Source: an uncultured Victivallales bacterium
GTDB taxonomy: Bacteria > Verrucomicrobiota > Lentisphaeria > Victivallales > UBA1829
DNA: 64,000 nt
Direction of reading: 5' to 3'
Assembly (NCBI GenBank): GCA_934661375.1
Contig: CAKUJH010000014.1
Span: forward strand, 1-64,000
The first letter of the stretch is position 1. Each line of letters opens with the position of its first letter. Shown here one piece after another: positions 1 to 7,663 of the stretch. Made by a program: the position numbers and the translations under genes. The notes below the pieces were generated by a model that saw only the letters and a list, made by a program, of their open reading frames with translations, had not been told where the DNA came from and searched no databases.

Positions 1-73
1 GGCGCGGCAGCATATCGCCGTTCTCCGTCAGATAATCCAGACGATTGTCTATGTCAAATAATCCGTTCAGCAT
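1..73 (-). CDS. IS5-like transposase, N-terminal fragment cut by window edge
   Basis: Only the first 24 codons are inside the window; the gene runs off the left edge. The start is ATG at 73 with an AGGAGG ribosome site 5-6 bases upstream. The translation begins MLNGLFDIDNRLDYLTENGD. A short FD/LDNR-x-L-x-GD opening of this kind is typical of IS5-group transposases (DUF772/InsH type), so the family assignment is from memory of family N-termini and is tentative. A consensus promoter at 203-230 points toward this gene. An IS4-type remnant lies just to the right, which supports a mobile-element junction. Confidence 0.5.
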   Translation of the reverse strand, partial: MLNGLFDIDNRLDYLTENGDMLPR

Positions 74-131
74 CCTGGCCTCCTGTCATTGATGCTGTAA
101 TGTACATCCTCTCGTATTCCTTTGCCAGCGT

Positions 132-163
132 CATCTCAATTTATCCTCGAATAAATAGAGATG
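132..163. repeat. Inverted repeat (13-bp arms, one mismatch)
   Basis: CATCTCAATTTAT at 132-144 pairs with ATAAATAGAGATG at 151-163 around a 6-base loop, with one mismatch. It lies in the predicted 5' leader of the minus-strand transposase fragment. It could be a leader hairpin, an IS end or an operator; the sequence does not decide. Confidence 0.5.
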
Positions 164-174
164 CCCTTTACTAC

Positions 175-188
175 GTAATACGTATTAC
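175..188. promoter_or_regulatory. Perfect 14-bp palindrome, candidate operator
   Basis: GTAATACGTATTAC is its own reverse complement. It sits about 8-21 bases downstream of the start site expected from the minus-strand promoter at 203-230, where a repressor would block transcription. No regulator gene for it is visible in the window. Confidence 0.4.
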
Positions 189-202
189 CCTCTTTTCTCT
201 AT

Positions 203-230
203 ATTATAATCGAAAAAAAAAAATTGTCAA
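203..230 (-). promoter_or_regulatory. Consensus sigma-70 promoter, minus strand
   Basis: On the minus strand, TTGACA (230-225) and TATAAT (208-203) are both perfect consensus hexamers, separated by 16 bases that include an 11-T run. It would transcribe leftward into the transposase fragment starting at 73, leaving a leader of about 120 bases. Confidence 0.6.
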
Positions 231-312
231 TACCTGGAAAGAAGAAAAATGCTTTTTTTTTCTGTTTATCGCTTTTCAAAAACAAATGCGCGGAGCAAAA
301 ACATGATGAGTA

Positions 313-477
313 TTAAGTCCGATAATCGTAAAGAAGAATTTGCAACGGATAAAAGCCGTTTTGGTATTCCCATTTGGATAAGCGAACCTCCTTATAAGAG
401 GTGCCGTTTACAGATTTTTCAAAATGATATCGGGGAATAAAGTTGAAAAGCTGCTGAAAAATGCTATAGTAATACAT
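313..477 (-). pseudogene. IS4-family transposase remnant (DUF4372-type N-terminus)
   Basis: A 54-codon frame starts at ATG 477 with a GGAG ribosome site. It begins MYYYSIFQQLFNFIPRYHFE, which closely resembles the DUF4372 N-terminus of IS4-family transposases (the FxQLLxFIPRxxFE pattern). After about 25 residues the similarity stops and the frame ends in an unrelated tail at 313. A full transposase would be about 380-400 residues, so this is a 5' fragment fused to foreign sequence. No DDE residues are present. Confidence 0.6.
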
Positions 478-588
478 CGTTGGTTCTCCTGCGCTCAAAT
501 TAAAGTTTTTGATTGTCTTTAAGATGGCGCAGAAGTTGATATTGTCAATCAATTTCGGTATTTTTTGCCGGACAGCAGAATTTCCCCG

Positions 589-626
589 TTGAAAAAAACT
601 CCGGGTGTGGTATTGTAATGCACACC
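589..626 (+). promoter_or_regulatory. Promoter with overlapping inverted repeat, uxuB-like operon
   Basis: TTGAAA (589-594) and TATTGT (611-616) are spaced 16 bases and lie about 60 bases upstream of the SDR gene. GGTGTG (604-609) and CACACC (621-626) form an inverted repeat that brackets the -10 box, a position suited to a repressor. The palindrome is visible; its use as an operator is inferred. Confidence 0.4.
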
Positions 627-678
627 GGAATTTCAGCCGGAAAACAGAAAAGAAACATAGAAACTCAGGAGACAGAAA

Positions 679-1536
679 ATGAGTGTTCCTTTCAAGATTG
701 ATCTGAATGGAAAAACCGCAGTCGTGACTGGCGGCGGCGGGATTTTGTGCAGCAGTATGGCGGAAACCCTGGCGGCATGTGGGGCAAAAGTCGCAATTCT
801 CGACCTGAAACAGGAAAGCGCACAGAAAGTTGCGGATAAAATCAATGCCGCCGGCGGGAAAGCCATCGGTCTTGCCGCCAACGTGCTGGAAAAAGAAAGT
901 CTGCTCGCCGCCCATGAAGAAGTCAAGGCGAAATTCGGTCCCTGCGATATTCTGATCAACGGTGCCGGCGGCAACCATCCGAAGGGAACCACCAGCAAAG
1001 AATTTCTCGAAAAAGCCGATGCCGAAGGTTCCGTGGAAGGAAAAGTTTCCTTCTTTGACCTCGATCCCGCCGGTATTTCCTTTGTCTTCAATCTGAATTT
1101 CATCGGAACCCTGCTGCCGACTCAGGTTTTTGCGCGTGATATGGCTCTCAACGGCAAAGGCGTCATCATCAACATTTCCTCGATGAACGCTTTCCGTCCG
1201 CTGACCAAGATTCCCGCATACAGTGCCGCCAAAGCCGGCATCAGCAATTTCACCCAGTGGCTGGCAACTCACATGGCAAAAGTCGGTATCCGGGTCAACG
1301 CCATTGCGCCGGGATTCTTCCTGACCAATCAGAACCGCACCCTGCTGACCAACCCCGACGGTTCCCTGACCGCCCGCGGCAACACGATTCTCACCCATAC
1401 TCCGATGGGACGTTTCGGCACACCGGATGATCTTTCCGGCACGTTGCTCTGGCTGGTGGATGACGGAGCTTCCGGATTTGTCAACGGCACTGTGATTCCT
1501 GTGGACGGCGGTTTCGCGGCATTTTCCGGAGTGTAA
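679..1536 (+). CDS. uxuB: SDR-family oxidoreductase, probable D-mannonate oxidoreductase (fructuronate reductase)
   Basis: This 285-residue protein is a classical short-chain dehydrogenase. It has a glycine-rich NAD(P) loop (TGGGGIL, residues 17-23), NGAGG at 94-98, the active-site Ser around 167 and YSAAK at 181-185. The insertion around residues 100-130 and the N-terminal style fit the SDR group annotated as D-mannonate oxidoreductase (Bacillus YjmF/UxuB), which interconverts fructuronate and mannonate in hexuronate catabolism. Substrate is inferred from resemblance only. ATG 679 follows GGAGAC. It is the first gene of a run reaching dprA, and hisH starts 9 bases after its stop; the histidine neighbours do not explain a sugar-acid role. 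Confidence 0.75.
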   Translation: MSVPFKIDLNGKTAVVTGGGGILCSSMAETLAACGAKVAILDLKQESAQKVADKINAAGGKAIGLAANVLEKESLLAAHEEVKAKFGPCDILINGAGGNHPKGTTSKEFLEKADAEGSVEGKVSFFDLDPAGISFVFNLNFIGTLLPTQVFARDMALNGKGVIINISSMNAFRPLTKIPAYSAAKAGISNFTQWLATHMAKVGIRVNAIAPGFFLTNQNRTLLTNPDGSLTARGNTILTHTPMGRFGTPDDLSGTLLWLVDDGASGFVNGTVIPVDGGFAAFSGV

Positions 1537-1545
1537 TCGCAGATC

Positions 1546-2172
1546 ATGAGTTTCATTGCGCTGATTGATTACGGCATGGGAAACCTGATGAGCGTTTCCA
1601 AAGCCCTGGAATACGTCGGAGGGAAAGTCCGGCTGGTAACGTCTCCGTCGGAAGCCGACGGAGCGTCGGGGCTGGTTCTGCCCGGCGTCGGAGCGTTTGG
1701 AGACGGCATGGAGCATCTGAACGCGGCGGGATTTTCCGGTTGTCTGCGGGAAAAAGCCGCCGCCGGAATGCCGTTTCTGGGAATCTGTCTGGGAATGCAG
1801 ATGCTTCTGGATTCCAGCGAAGAAAGTCCGGGTGTTGCCGGACTTTCCATCTTTCCCGGAAAAGTGCTGCGTTTCCCTGAAAACGGTGAAAAAATTCCTC
1901 AGATCGGCTGGAATTCCATTGTGCCGGTTCAGAAAAACAATCCGTTCCTGGATGGAATACAGAAAGATTCATTCTTCTACTTTGTGCATTCCTACTATGT
2001 TCAGCCGGAAGCCCCTGCGGCAGTTGCGGCAACGTGTCATTATATGATTGATTTTGCCGCAGCGCTGGGACGCGGCAACATTTTCGCCGCGCAGTTCCAT
2101 CCGGAAAAAAGTCAGGATTGCGGGTTGACCATCTTGAAGAATTTTGTAAATATTTGCAGTAAAGGAAATTGA
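1546..2172 (+). CDS. hisH: Imidazole glycerol phosphate synthase, glutamine amidotransferase subunit
   Basis: HisH hydrolyses glutamine and passes ammonia to HisF to form imidazole glycerol phosphate in histidine synthesis. The 208-residue length is typical. The class I amidotransferase features are present: LPGVGAFGDGM near the N-terminus, the nucleophile in GICLGMQ (Cys81), and the His-x-Glu pair in QFHPEKS (His185, Glu187). hisA follows after 4 bases. hisF, its obligate partner, is not next to it and must lie elsewhere in the genome. Confidence 0.95.
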   Translation: MSFIALIDYGMGNLMSVSKALEYVGGKVRLVTSPSEADGASGLVLPGVGAFGDGMEHLNAAGFSGCLREKAAAGMPFLGICLGMQMLLDSSEESPGVAGLSIFPGKVLRFPENGEKIPQIGWNSIVPVQKNNPFLDGIQKDSFFYFVHSYYVQPEAPAAVAATCHYMIDFAAALGRGNIFAAQFHPEKSQDCGLTILKNFVNICSKGN

Positions 2173-2176
2173 ACAC

Positions 2177-2911
2177 ATGCAGATTTTTCCCGCCATTGAT
2201 ATGAGAAATGGACGCTGTGTCCGTCTTTTTCGGGGCGACTACAATCAGGAGACCGTGTACGGGGAATCCCCTGCGGATCAGGCGGAAGTCTGGCAGAAGG
2301 AAGGCGCATCGCTGATTCATCTGGTGGATCTGGACGGCGCCAAAGCCGGACATCCGGTTAATGTGGATTCCATCCGCAGAATCTGCGAAACGGTTTCCAT
2401 TCCCTGCGAACTGGGCGGCGGAATCCGGACGGAAAAAGATGCGGAACAAGTTTTTGCACTGGGGATTTCCAGAGTCATTCTGGGAACCGCCGCCTGCGAA
2501 AATCCGGAACTGACGCAGAGTTTCATCCGGAATTTCGGAGCGGAACGTCTGGTGGTCGGCATTGATGCCCGCGACGGCATGGTCGCCTTGCGCGGCTGGC
2601 TCGAAACCAGCAAAGTCAAAGCGCTGGACCTGGCACGGAAAATGGCGGATCTCGGTGTTCGCCGCATTATTTTCACAGATATTGCCACGGACGGCGCGTT
2701 CACCGGTCCGAGCATCGGTCCGACTTCGGAATTATGCCGGGCGGTTCCGGAATGCAGAATCATTGCATCCGGCGGAGTCGCTTCGGATGAAGACGCCGCA
2801 CGGCTGGCAGCCTTGCATCTGGACAATCTCGAAGGAGTGATTGTGGGCAAGGCGCTGTATGACGGCAGAACCACTTATCAGGCATTGGCAACTGCGGCGG
2901 GGAGGGAATAA
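2177..2911 (+). CDS. hisA: ProFAR isomerase (1-(5-phosphoribosyl)-5-[(phosphoribosylamino)methylideneamino]imidazole-4-carboxamide isomerase)
   Basis: HisA carries out the Amadori rearrangement of ProFAR in histidine synthesis. The 244-residue TIM barrel begins MQIFPAIDMRNGRCVRL with the catalytic Asp at residue 8. The second acid is in VGIDARDG (around residue 130). The phosphate-binding segments LGGGIRT and IASGGV are also present. The stop overlaps the next start as TAATG, which suggests translational coupling to plsC. Confidence 0.95.
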   Translation: MQIFPAIDMRNGRCVRLFRGDYNQETVYGESPADQAEVWQKEGASLIHLVDLDGAKAGHPVNVDSIRRICETVSIPCELGGGIRTEKDAEQVFALGISRVILGTAACENPELTQSFIRNFGAERLVVGIDARDGMVALRGWLETSKVKALDLARKMADLGVRRIIFTDIATDGAFTGPSIGPTSELCRAVPECRIIASGGVASDEDAARLAALHLDNLEGVIVGKALYDGRTTYQALATAAGRE

Positions 2912-3729
2912 TGCTTCTTTTTGAAACTCCATTCAGTGCAGACAGTTACGATACTCCGGAAAATTATCCGCGCAGTGTGTGGGAATATCTCACGCTTGGT
3001 ACCCGGCTGTCCTTTTATCTGCGTAATTTCGCGGTTTTTGCCAAAGTCGGCAAACTGTGTCAGCAGGGAAAACTGACTCCGGTTCTTCAGGCGGATTATT
3101 CCGTCAAAAATATCCGGATCACTGAAAGCTGCGGCGGCAGAGTTCATTTGCGCGGGCTGGACAATCTTTCCCGTTTTGCCGAACCGGCGGTCATTATCAG
3201 CAATCATATGAGTCTGCTGGAAACTGCTGTCATGCACGCATTTGTGCGTCCCCGGCGCGATTTCTGCTTTGTCATCAAACGTTCACTCTTGGATGTGCCG
3301 TACTTCGGCGACATCATGCGTGATCTGAAATGTATTCCGGTAGACCGCGTCAATCCGCGGGAAGATTTCAAAACGGTCATGGAAGTCGGGACCGAACGGC
3401 TGAAAGAAGGAAAAAGCGTGATCATTTTCCCGCAGTCCACACGTTCGGCTGTCTTCGAACCGCATCAGTTCAACACGATTGGAGTCAAACTGGCGAAACA
3501 TGCCGGCGTTCCGATCATACCGCTGGCTTTGCGCACCGATTTTCTGGTCAACGGCAAACATTTCAAGGATCTCGGTCCCATCCGACGGAAAAATCCGGTC
3601 TGGTTTGAATTCGGTGAACCGATCATGAAAGTCAACGGGACCGGTAAAGAAGAACATGCCCGGATTGTGGAATTCATTTCCAGCCGGATTCGGGAATGGG
3701 GCGGACAGGTTGCCGAGGTGAAGGAATGA
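2911..3729 (+). CDS. plsC: 1-acyl-sn-glycerol-3-phosphate acyltransferase (LPLAT family)
   Basis: This 272-residue membrane-associated enzyme would add the second acyl chain to lysophosphatidic acid. The PlsC/LPLAT block I is NHMSLLE around residues 96-102; the usual HX4D is HX4E here, a variant seen in some members of the superfamily. Block III appears as IIFPQSTRS (EGTRS-like, with Q in place of G/E) and the VPIIPLALRT block follows. The altered motifs leave the exact acyl acceptor open. It is coupled to hisA upstream and its TGA overlaps the aroB start. Confidence 0.75.
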   Translation: MLLFETPFSADSYDTPENYPRSVWEYLTLGTRLSFYLRNFAVFAKVGKLCQQGKLTPVLQADYSVKNIRITESCGGRVHLRGLDNLSRFAEPAVIISNHMSLLETAVMHAFVRPRRDFCFVIKRSLLDVPYFGDIMRDLKCIPVDRVNPREDFKTVMEVGTERLKEGKSVIIFPQSTRSAVFEPHQFNTIGVKLAKHAGVPIIPLALRTDFLVNGKHFKDLGPIRRKNPVWFEFGEPIMKVNGTGKEEHARIVEFISSRIREWGGQVAEVKE

Positions 3730-4817
3730 ACCCGGAACGCTGCATTCAAGTGGAACTGGGCGACCGTTCCTACCCGATCTGGGTCGGACGGCACTGTCCG
3801 CTGGAACATCTGTTCCCACTGATCCGTTCCAGAAAAATTCTGCTGACGGCGGATTCCAACACGGCGGAACTGTTCGGTGAGGAATGCCGGAATTTTCTGA
3901 TGAAAGCTCCGGCGGAAGTAACCCTGTCCGTTTTTGAGGCAGGGGAACAGTCCAAGCATCTGAGTACAGTGGAACAGATCTGCCGGGATGCGGTTCGCGC
4001 CGGACTGGACCGCTCATCCGTGTTTATTGCGCTGGGCGGCGGAGTCTGCGGCGACATGACCGGGCTGGCGGCTTCGCTTTACATGCGCGGCACCCGGTTC
4101 ATTCAGATTCCGACAACCTTGCTTGCCATGGTGGATTCATCTGTCGGCGGCAAAACCGGGGTTGACCTTCCGGAAGGAAAAAATCTGATCGGAACTTTTT
4201 TCCAGCCGCAGGGGGTGGTGATTGATCCGGAACGGCTGCGTACTTTGCCGCAGAAACAGCTCTCCAACGGTTTTGCGGAAATTGTCAAGACAGCCATGAT
4301 CCTGGACGGGGAACTTTTTGAAAGACTGGAACTCGCGGCGGAAAATCTGTTCGCGTTGTCTGCGGAGGCTCCGGTGGAGGAAGTGATTGCCCGCTGCTGT
4401 GAACTCAAGGCGCAAGTGGTTGCCGATGACGAAAAGGAACACGGCCGCCGCGCCATCCTGAATTACGGACACACATTCGGTCATGCGCTGGAAGCCGTAA
4501 CCGGTTACAAAGTGTTTGAACACGGGGAAGCGGTTGCCGTCGGCATGTGCATGGCGGCGGATCTGGCGGTAGCGCAGGGACTGCTTTCCGCAGAGGAAGC
4601 GGAACGGCAGGAGGCACTGCTCAAAGCATTTCACCTGCCGGTGTCGGCGGAAGGTCTGGGGCTGTCTCCGGACAATCTGCTGAAAGCGATGCGGCATGAC
4701 AAGAAAAGCACGGGCGGACATATCCATATTGTCCTGCCGGTGCGGATCGGTCATGCCGATGTATTCAGCAGTCTGGAAGCCGGACAGCTGGAGGAGGCGC
4801 TCTGCGGCCGAATATGA
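3726..4817 (+). CDS. aroB: 3-dehydroquinate synthase
   Basis: AroB converts DAHP to 3-dehydroquinate in the shikimate pathway, using NAD and a metal ion. The frame is open from 3696, but ATG 3726 is chosen: it overlaps the plsC stop as ATGA and has GAGG at 3715-3718, 7 bases upstream. That gives 363 residues, normal for the family. Visible motifs are ALGGGVCGDMTGLAAS, QIPTTLLAMVDSSVGGKTG and the metal-binding histidines in NYGHTFGHALE. The stop overlaps the dprA start (ATGA). Confidence 0.95.
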   Translation: MNPERCIQVELGDRSYPIWVGRHCPLEHLFPLIRSRKILLTADSNTAELFGEECRNFLMKAPAEVTLSVFEAGEQSKHLSTVEQICRDAVRAGLDRSSVFIALGGGVCGDMTGLAASLYMRGTRFIQIPTTLLAMVDSSVGGKTGVDLPEGKNLIGTFFQPQGVVIDPERLRTLPQKQLSNGFAEIVKTAMILDGELFERLELAAENLFALSAEAPVEEVIARCCELKAQVVADDEKEHGRRAILNYGHTFGHALEAVTGYKVFEHGEAVAVGMCMAADLAVAQGLLSAEEAERQEALLKAFHLPVSAEGLGLSPDNLLKAMRHDKKSTGGHIHIVLPVRIGHADVFSSLEAGQLEEALCGRI

Positions 4818-5941
4818 CCAACCGCGAAGCCTATATCATATTGAACATGATGAGCGGGATCGGGCCAGCCCGGCTTTCCGCTCTGCTGGCGTTCTGCGGC
4901 GAACCGGCGGAAATATTCCGGACGTCCGCCAGCGATCTGGCGTCTGTTCAGGGCATCAGTGCGGCTATGGCGGAAAAAATTGTCAACTGGGAGAAAACGG
5001 TCAATCTTTCCAGAGAACTGGATCTGGCGGAACGCGGCGGCGTGCATATCATTACGCGGGATGAGGATGAATACCCGGTTCTGCTGTCGCAGATCCATGA
5101 TGCTCCGATCTGTCTGTATGTCCGCGGCAAGCTGCCGGAAAATATATCCACGCGTTCTCTGGCGATTGTCGGGACACGCAATGTCACGGTTTACGGACAA
5201 CGTATGGCGCGTCATCTGGCGGAAGCCGCCGCCTATTCTTCATTCACCGTGGTTTCCGGTCTGGCATACGGTGTGGATGCCGCGGCGCATCAGGCTGCAT
5301 TGGATGCCGGCGGGGAAAGTGTCAGTGTGCTGGGCGGCGGTCTGGCTCGGATTCAGCCGCAGGAGCATGTGCCGCTGGCACGGGCGATTGCCCAGCATGG
5401 CGCGGTCATCAGCGAATTTCCCATGGAATTTGCGCCGACCCGTCATTCGTTTCCGATGCGCAACCGGATTATTTCCGGTTTAAGCCAGGCGACTCTGGTC
5501 ATTGAAGCCGGACTCAACAGCGGCTCTCTGATTACGGCATCCTTTGCCATGGAACAGGGCCGTACCGTTTTTGCTGTTCCCGGACAGGCGGACAATCCGC
5601 AGGCGGCAGGCTGCAACCGGCTGATCCGGCAGAATGCCGTTCTGACGGAAACATTCGATGATATTCTGGAAGAGTTTGATTTCCTGCCCGGTTTCGGACA
5701 TGCGGAACACCGGATTCAGGAAGAAAACGCGGTGGAAAGTTTCTTTGAAAAATCGGTCGGCGGTTCTCTCAGCACTTGCGCTAAAAACATTCTGGATTTT
5801 CTGGAAAAAGGCGATGCGTCCGTGGATGACATTTCCTGTGCTTTGGATATTCCCGCCCATGAAGTTTCCGCTTCACTGATCGGTCTGGAACTGCTGCACC
5901 GGGTCAAGAAAAACGGTCTCATGTACCATAGGGTGCGTTGA
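4814..5941 (+). CDS. dprA: DNA-processing protein DprA/Smf
   Basis: DprA loads RecA on incoming single-stranded DNA during natural transformation. The 375-residue protein has an N-terminal helix-hairpin-helix-like region (MMSGIGPARL, VQGISAAMAEKI), the central Rossmann-like core with IVGTRNVTVYG, VSGLAYGVDAAAH and SLITASFAMEQGRTVFAVPG, and a C-terminal winged-helix (residues about 318-375). All core motifs are intact. It closes the operon and converges with the terminase gene, 13 bases apart. Confidence 0.95.
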   Translation: MTNREAYIILNMMSGIGPARLSALLAFCGEPAEIFRTSASDLASVQGISAAMAEKIVNWEKTVNLSRELDLAERGGVHIITRDEDEYPVLLSQIHDAPICLYVRGKLPENISTRSLAIVGTRNVTVYGQRMARHLAEAAAYSSFTVVSGLAYGVDAAAHQAALDAGGESVSVLGGGLARIQPQEHVPLARAIAQHGAVISEFPMEFAPTRHSFPMRNRIISGLSQATLVIEAGLNSGSLITASFAMEQGRTVFAVPGQADNPQAAGCNRLIRQNAVLTETFDDILEEFDFLPGFGHAEHRIQEENAVESFFEKSVGGSLSTCAKNILDFLEKGDASVDDISCALDIPAHEVSASLIGLELLHRVKKNGLMYHRVR

Positions 5942-5954
5942 CCGGGGCTGGGGG

Positions 5955-7271
5955 TTACCGCCAGCGGTCCGGTTTTCCCGAATCCGCCGCGGCACTGCGG
6001 AAACGTCTGCTGCCCGGACGATCCAGCGCCATCACCATATACCGCAAGGCATCCATGGCATGGTCGTTCAGCTTGACCGGTTCCTCCTGTGCATTCCGGG
6101 AATCGGAGGAGACCGCCCAGCGGTAATCATAGATTTCGGACAGTGTTTTTTTCAGATTGCGGAAGAACAGCAGTCTCGGTTTGCCGTCGTCCTGAACCGC
6201 CAGACGGTTTTTGACACATTGGATTCCTGCGGAAACATCTTTGAATGCGGGGTCCGTATGAATTCCGGCGGCAGTCAGTTCCGCCCGTTCTCCGGCGTCA
6301 TGATCCGCCACAGTGAAAAGATACCGTTCTTCTCCGGACAGGTGCAGAATTGTCTGCGCGTGTTCCGCGGTCCGGACAGCCGCCCGGTAATGTTCCCGGT
6401 AAAGATAGAGCCTGCCGTCGGGATCCAGTGCGCCCCAGAGACATACGAACGGATTGGTGTATCCGAAGTCAATGGCGCGAACCCGTTTCCAGTCGGCAGG
6501 CAGTTCAAAAGGCTCGACGGTGTGAATATCCTCGTCGAATTCCGAATATACTGCGCCCTGATTGTCGCGCCAGATTCCGTTCAGCATACGGTCGCGCATG
6601 ACTTCGGGCAATGCTTCCAGCGCGGCGAGATATTCCGGCGGCAGATTTGCCCGGTTGTCGTATGCCGACCAGCTGAGCCGTGCCCATTTTCCGGCATCCG
6701 GCAGAACCTGTTCCGTATCCGGATCCAGCTGCCGGACTCCGACGTAATGCAGCCAGTGGCGCGGACCGCGCGGATTGCAGTCCAGAATCAGTTTCGGAAC
6801 AGCCCGATGTCCCTGGGCATTGACTACATTCTGCGCCAGCCGCGTGGCAGCCATCTGCATGGCTTCATAGGAAAGCTGGGTTGCCTCGTTCAGAAACACC
6901 GTGATATATTCATTGCCGAGAATTTTTTCCATGCGTTCGGCATCATCCAGACCCCCGACCATAATCGTTGAGCCGTTGCGGAACCGGACGGTCAGTTCAC
7001 TTTCCTGGAGAGTGTACCAGCTGCGCGGCAGATTGGCGGCAAGGTAACGCCGGAAAGTGTCATTCCACAGCGAAGACTTGGCATGAATACAGTATTTCCG
7101 GGCGGCGAGCTGCCGTGATCCCGGATAACGCAGCGCTCTTCGCACCAGATATTCGGTGATCAGTGCCGTTTTCCCGGAACGCGATCCGCCGTCAAACAGA
7201 AAACGTGTCTTATTCTCATCCATAAGCAGTCCCCATGCCTGCTTCTGTTTCTCATTGAATTTCAACCCCAT
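5955..7271 (-). CDS. Phage-type terminase large subunit (orphan)
   Basis: This 438-residue protein matches phage packaging ATPase-nucleases (Terminase_3/6 type). The ATPase has Walker A in GGSRSGKTA (residues 28-36), a Walker B-like FLNEAT (126-131) and a coupling segment LDCNPRGP. The nuclease half begins AIDFGYTNP (267-274) and ends NDHAMDALRYMV; these acidic positions are expected in the RNase H-like fold. The frame extends to a TTG at 7283, but ATG 7271 has GGAGG 5 bases upstream and is preferred. No portal, capsid, small terminase or integrase gene lies nearby. The flanks are housekeeping operons, so this is a solitary prophage relic or a domesticated gene. Confidence 0.85.
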   Translation of the reverse strand: MGLKFNEKQKQAWGLLMDENKTRFLFDGGSRSGKTALITEYLVRRALRYPGSRQLAARKYCIHAKSSLWNDTFRRYLAANLPRSWYTLQESELTVRFRNGSTIMVGGLDDAERMEKILGNEYITVFLNEATQLSYEAMQMAATRLAQNVVNAQGHRAVPKLILDCNPRGPRHWLHYVGVRQLDPDTEQVLPDAGKWARLSWSAYDNRANLPPEYLAALEALPEVMRDRMLNGIWRDNQGAVYSEFDEDIHTVEPFELPADWKRVRAIDFGYTNPFVCLWGALDPDGRLYLYREHYRAAVRTAEHAQTILHLSGEERYLFTVADHDAGERAELTAAGIHTDPAFKDVSAGIQCVKNRLAVQDDGKPRLLFFRNLKKTLSEIYDYRWAVSSDSRNAQEEPVKLNDHAMDALRYMVMALDRPGSRRFRSAAADSGKPDRWR

Positions 7272-7384
7272 GAAAACCTCCAATTTTTTTTATGGAAGAC
7301 GGAACGTCAAATGAAAATAAAGGTTTCTGAAAAATTTTTTGAGTTCAAAACAGGAAAAAGCTGAAATAAATGCAAGGCATCTGC

Positions 7385-7412
7385 TTGAAAAATCAGGAAG
7401 TTGTGATAAATT
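7385..7412 (+). promoter_or_regulatory. Candidate promoter upstream of prs operon
   Basis: TTGAAA (7385-7390) and TAAATT (7407-7412) with a 16-base spacer. The expected start falls near 7419, just where the hairpin-rich leader begins. Confidence 0.4.
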
Positions 7413-7414
7413 AA

Positions 7415-7649
7415 CCAAATCCCGATGCGGGAGCCTTGATCCAGAAACAGGATTCGACGCCGTCCGGCGGAAGCCGGAATAAGCTCAACAGGAGCATGTA
7501 CGGCCGGCCCGGAAGGTTCTGACGATGCGCTGCTGACAGCGCAGAAAGCGGTGCGGATGAATGCCGTGCCCGTCGCATACACTTCCCGGCGAATCCCATT
7601 CCTGTCAAGACTGTCCGGTACGGTAAATTACTAAACACCATTATAATGG
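7415..7649 (+). ncRNA. Structured leader or small RNA upstream of prs (family unknown)
   Basis: The 392 bases between the terminase and prs hold no convincing gene but several perfect hairpins. TCCCG/CGGGA pairs around ATG (7420-7432). TCCGGC/GCCGGA closes a GGAA tetraloop (7463-7478). TGCGCTG/CAGCGCA pairs around CTGA (7526-7543). A 12-bp perfect palindrome CCATTATAATGG spans 7638-7649 and overlaps the possible prs start region. No run of T follows the hairpins, so they are not simple terminators. I do not recognise a 6S, SRP, RNase P or tmRNA core here. It could be a cis-regulatory leader of the prs operon. Confidence 0.35.
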
Positions 7650-7663
7650 GAGTGATCTGCGAT

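Noticed and set aside
478..1716. Extension of the IS4 remnant frame upstream to 1716
   Set aside because: That part is antisense to the SDR gene; the real start is ATG 477 with its own ribosome site.
7450..7470. GGATTCGAC-like string suggesting tmRNA
   Set aside because: Only this short string matches. There is no tRNA-like 3' end, tag reading frame or CCA in the region.
7638..7649. TATAAT within the palindrome before prs as a promoter
   Set aside because: No -35 box lies at the right distance, and the start would leave the ribosome site outside the transcript.
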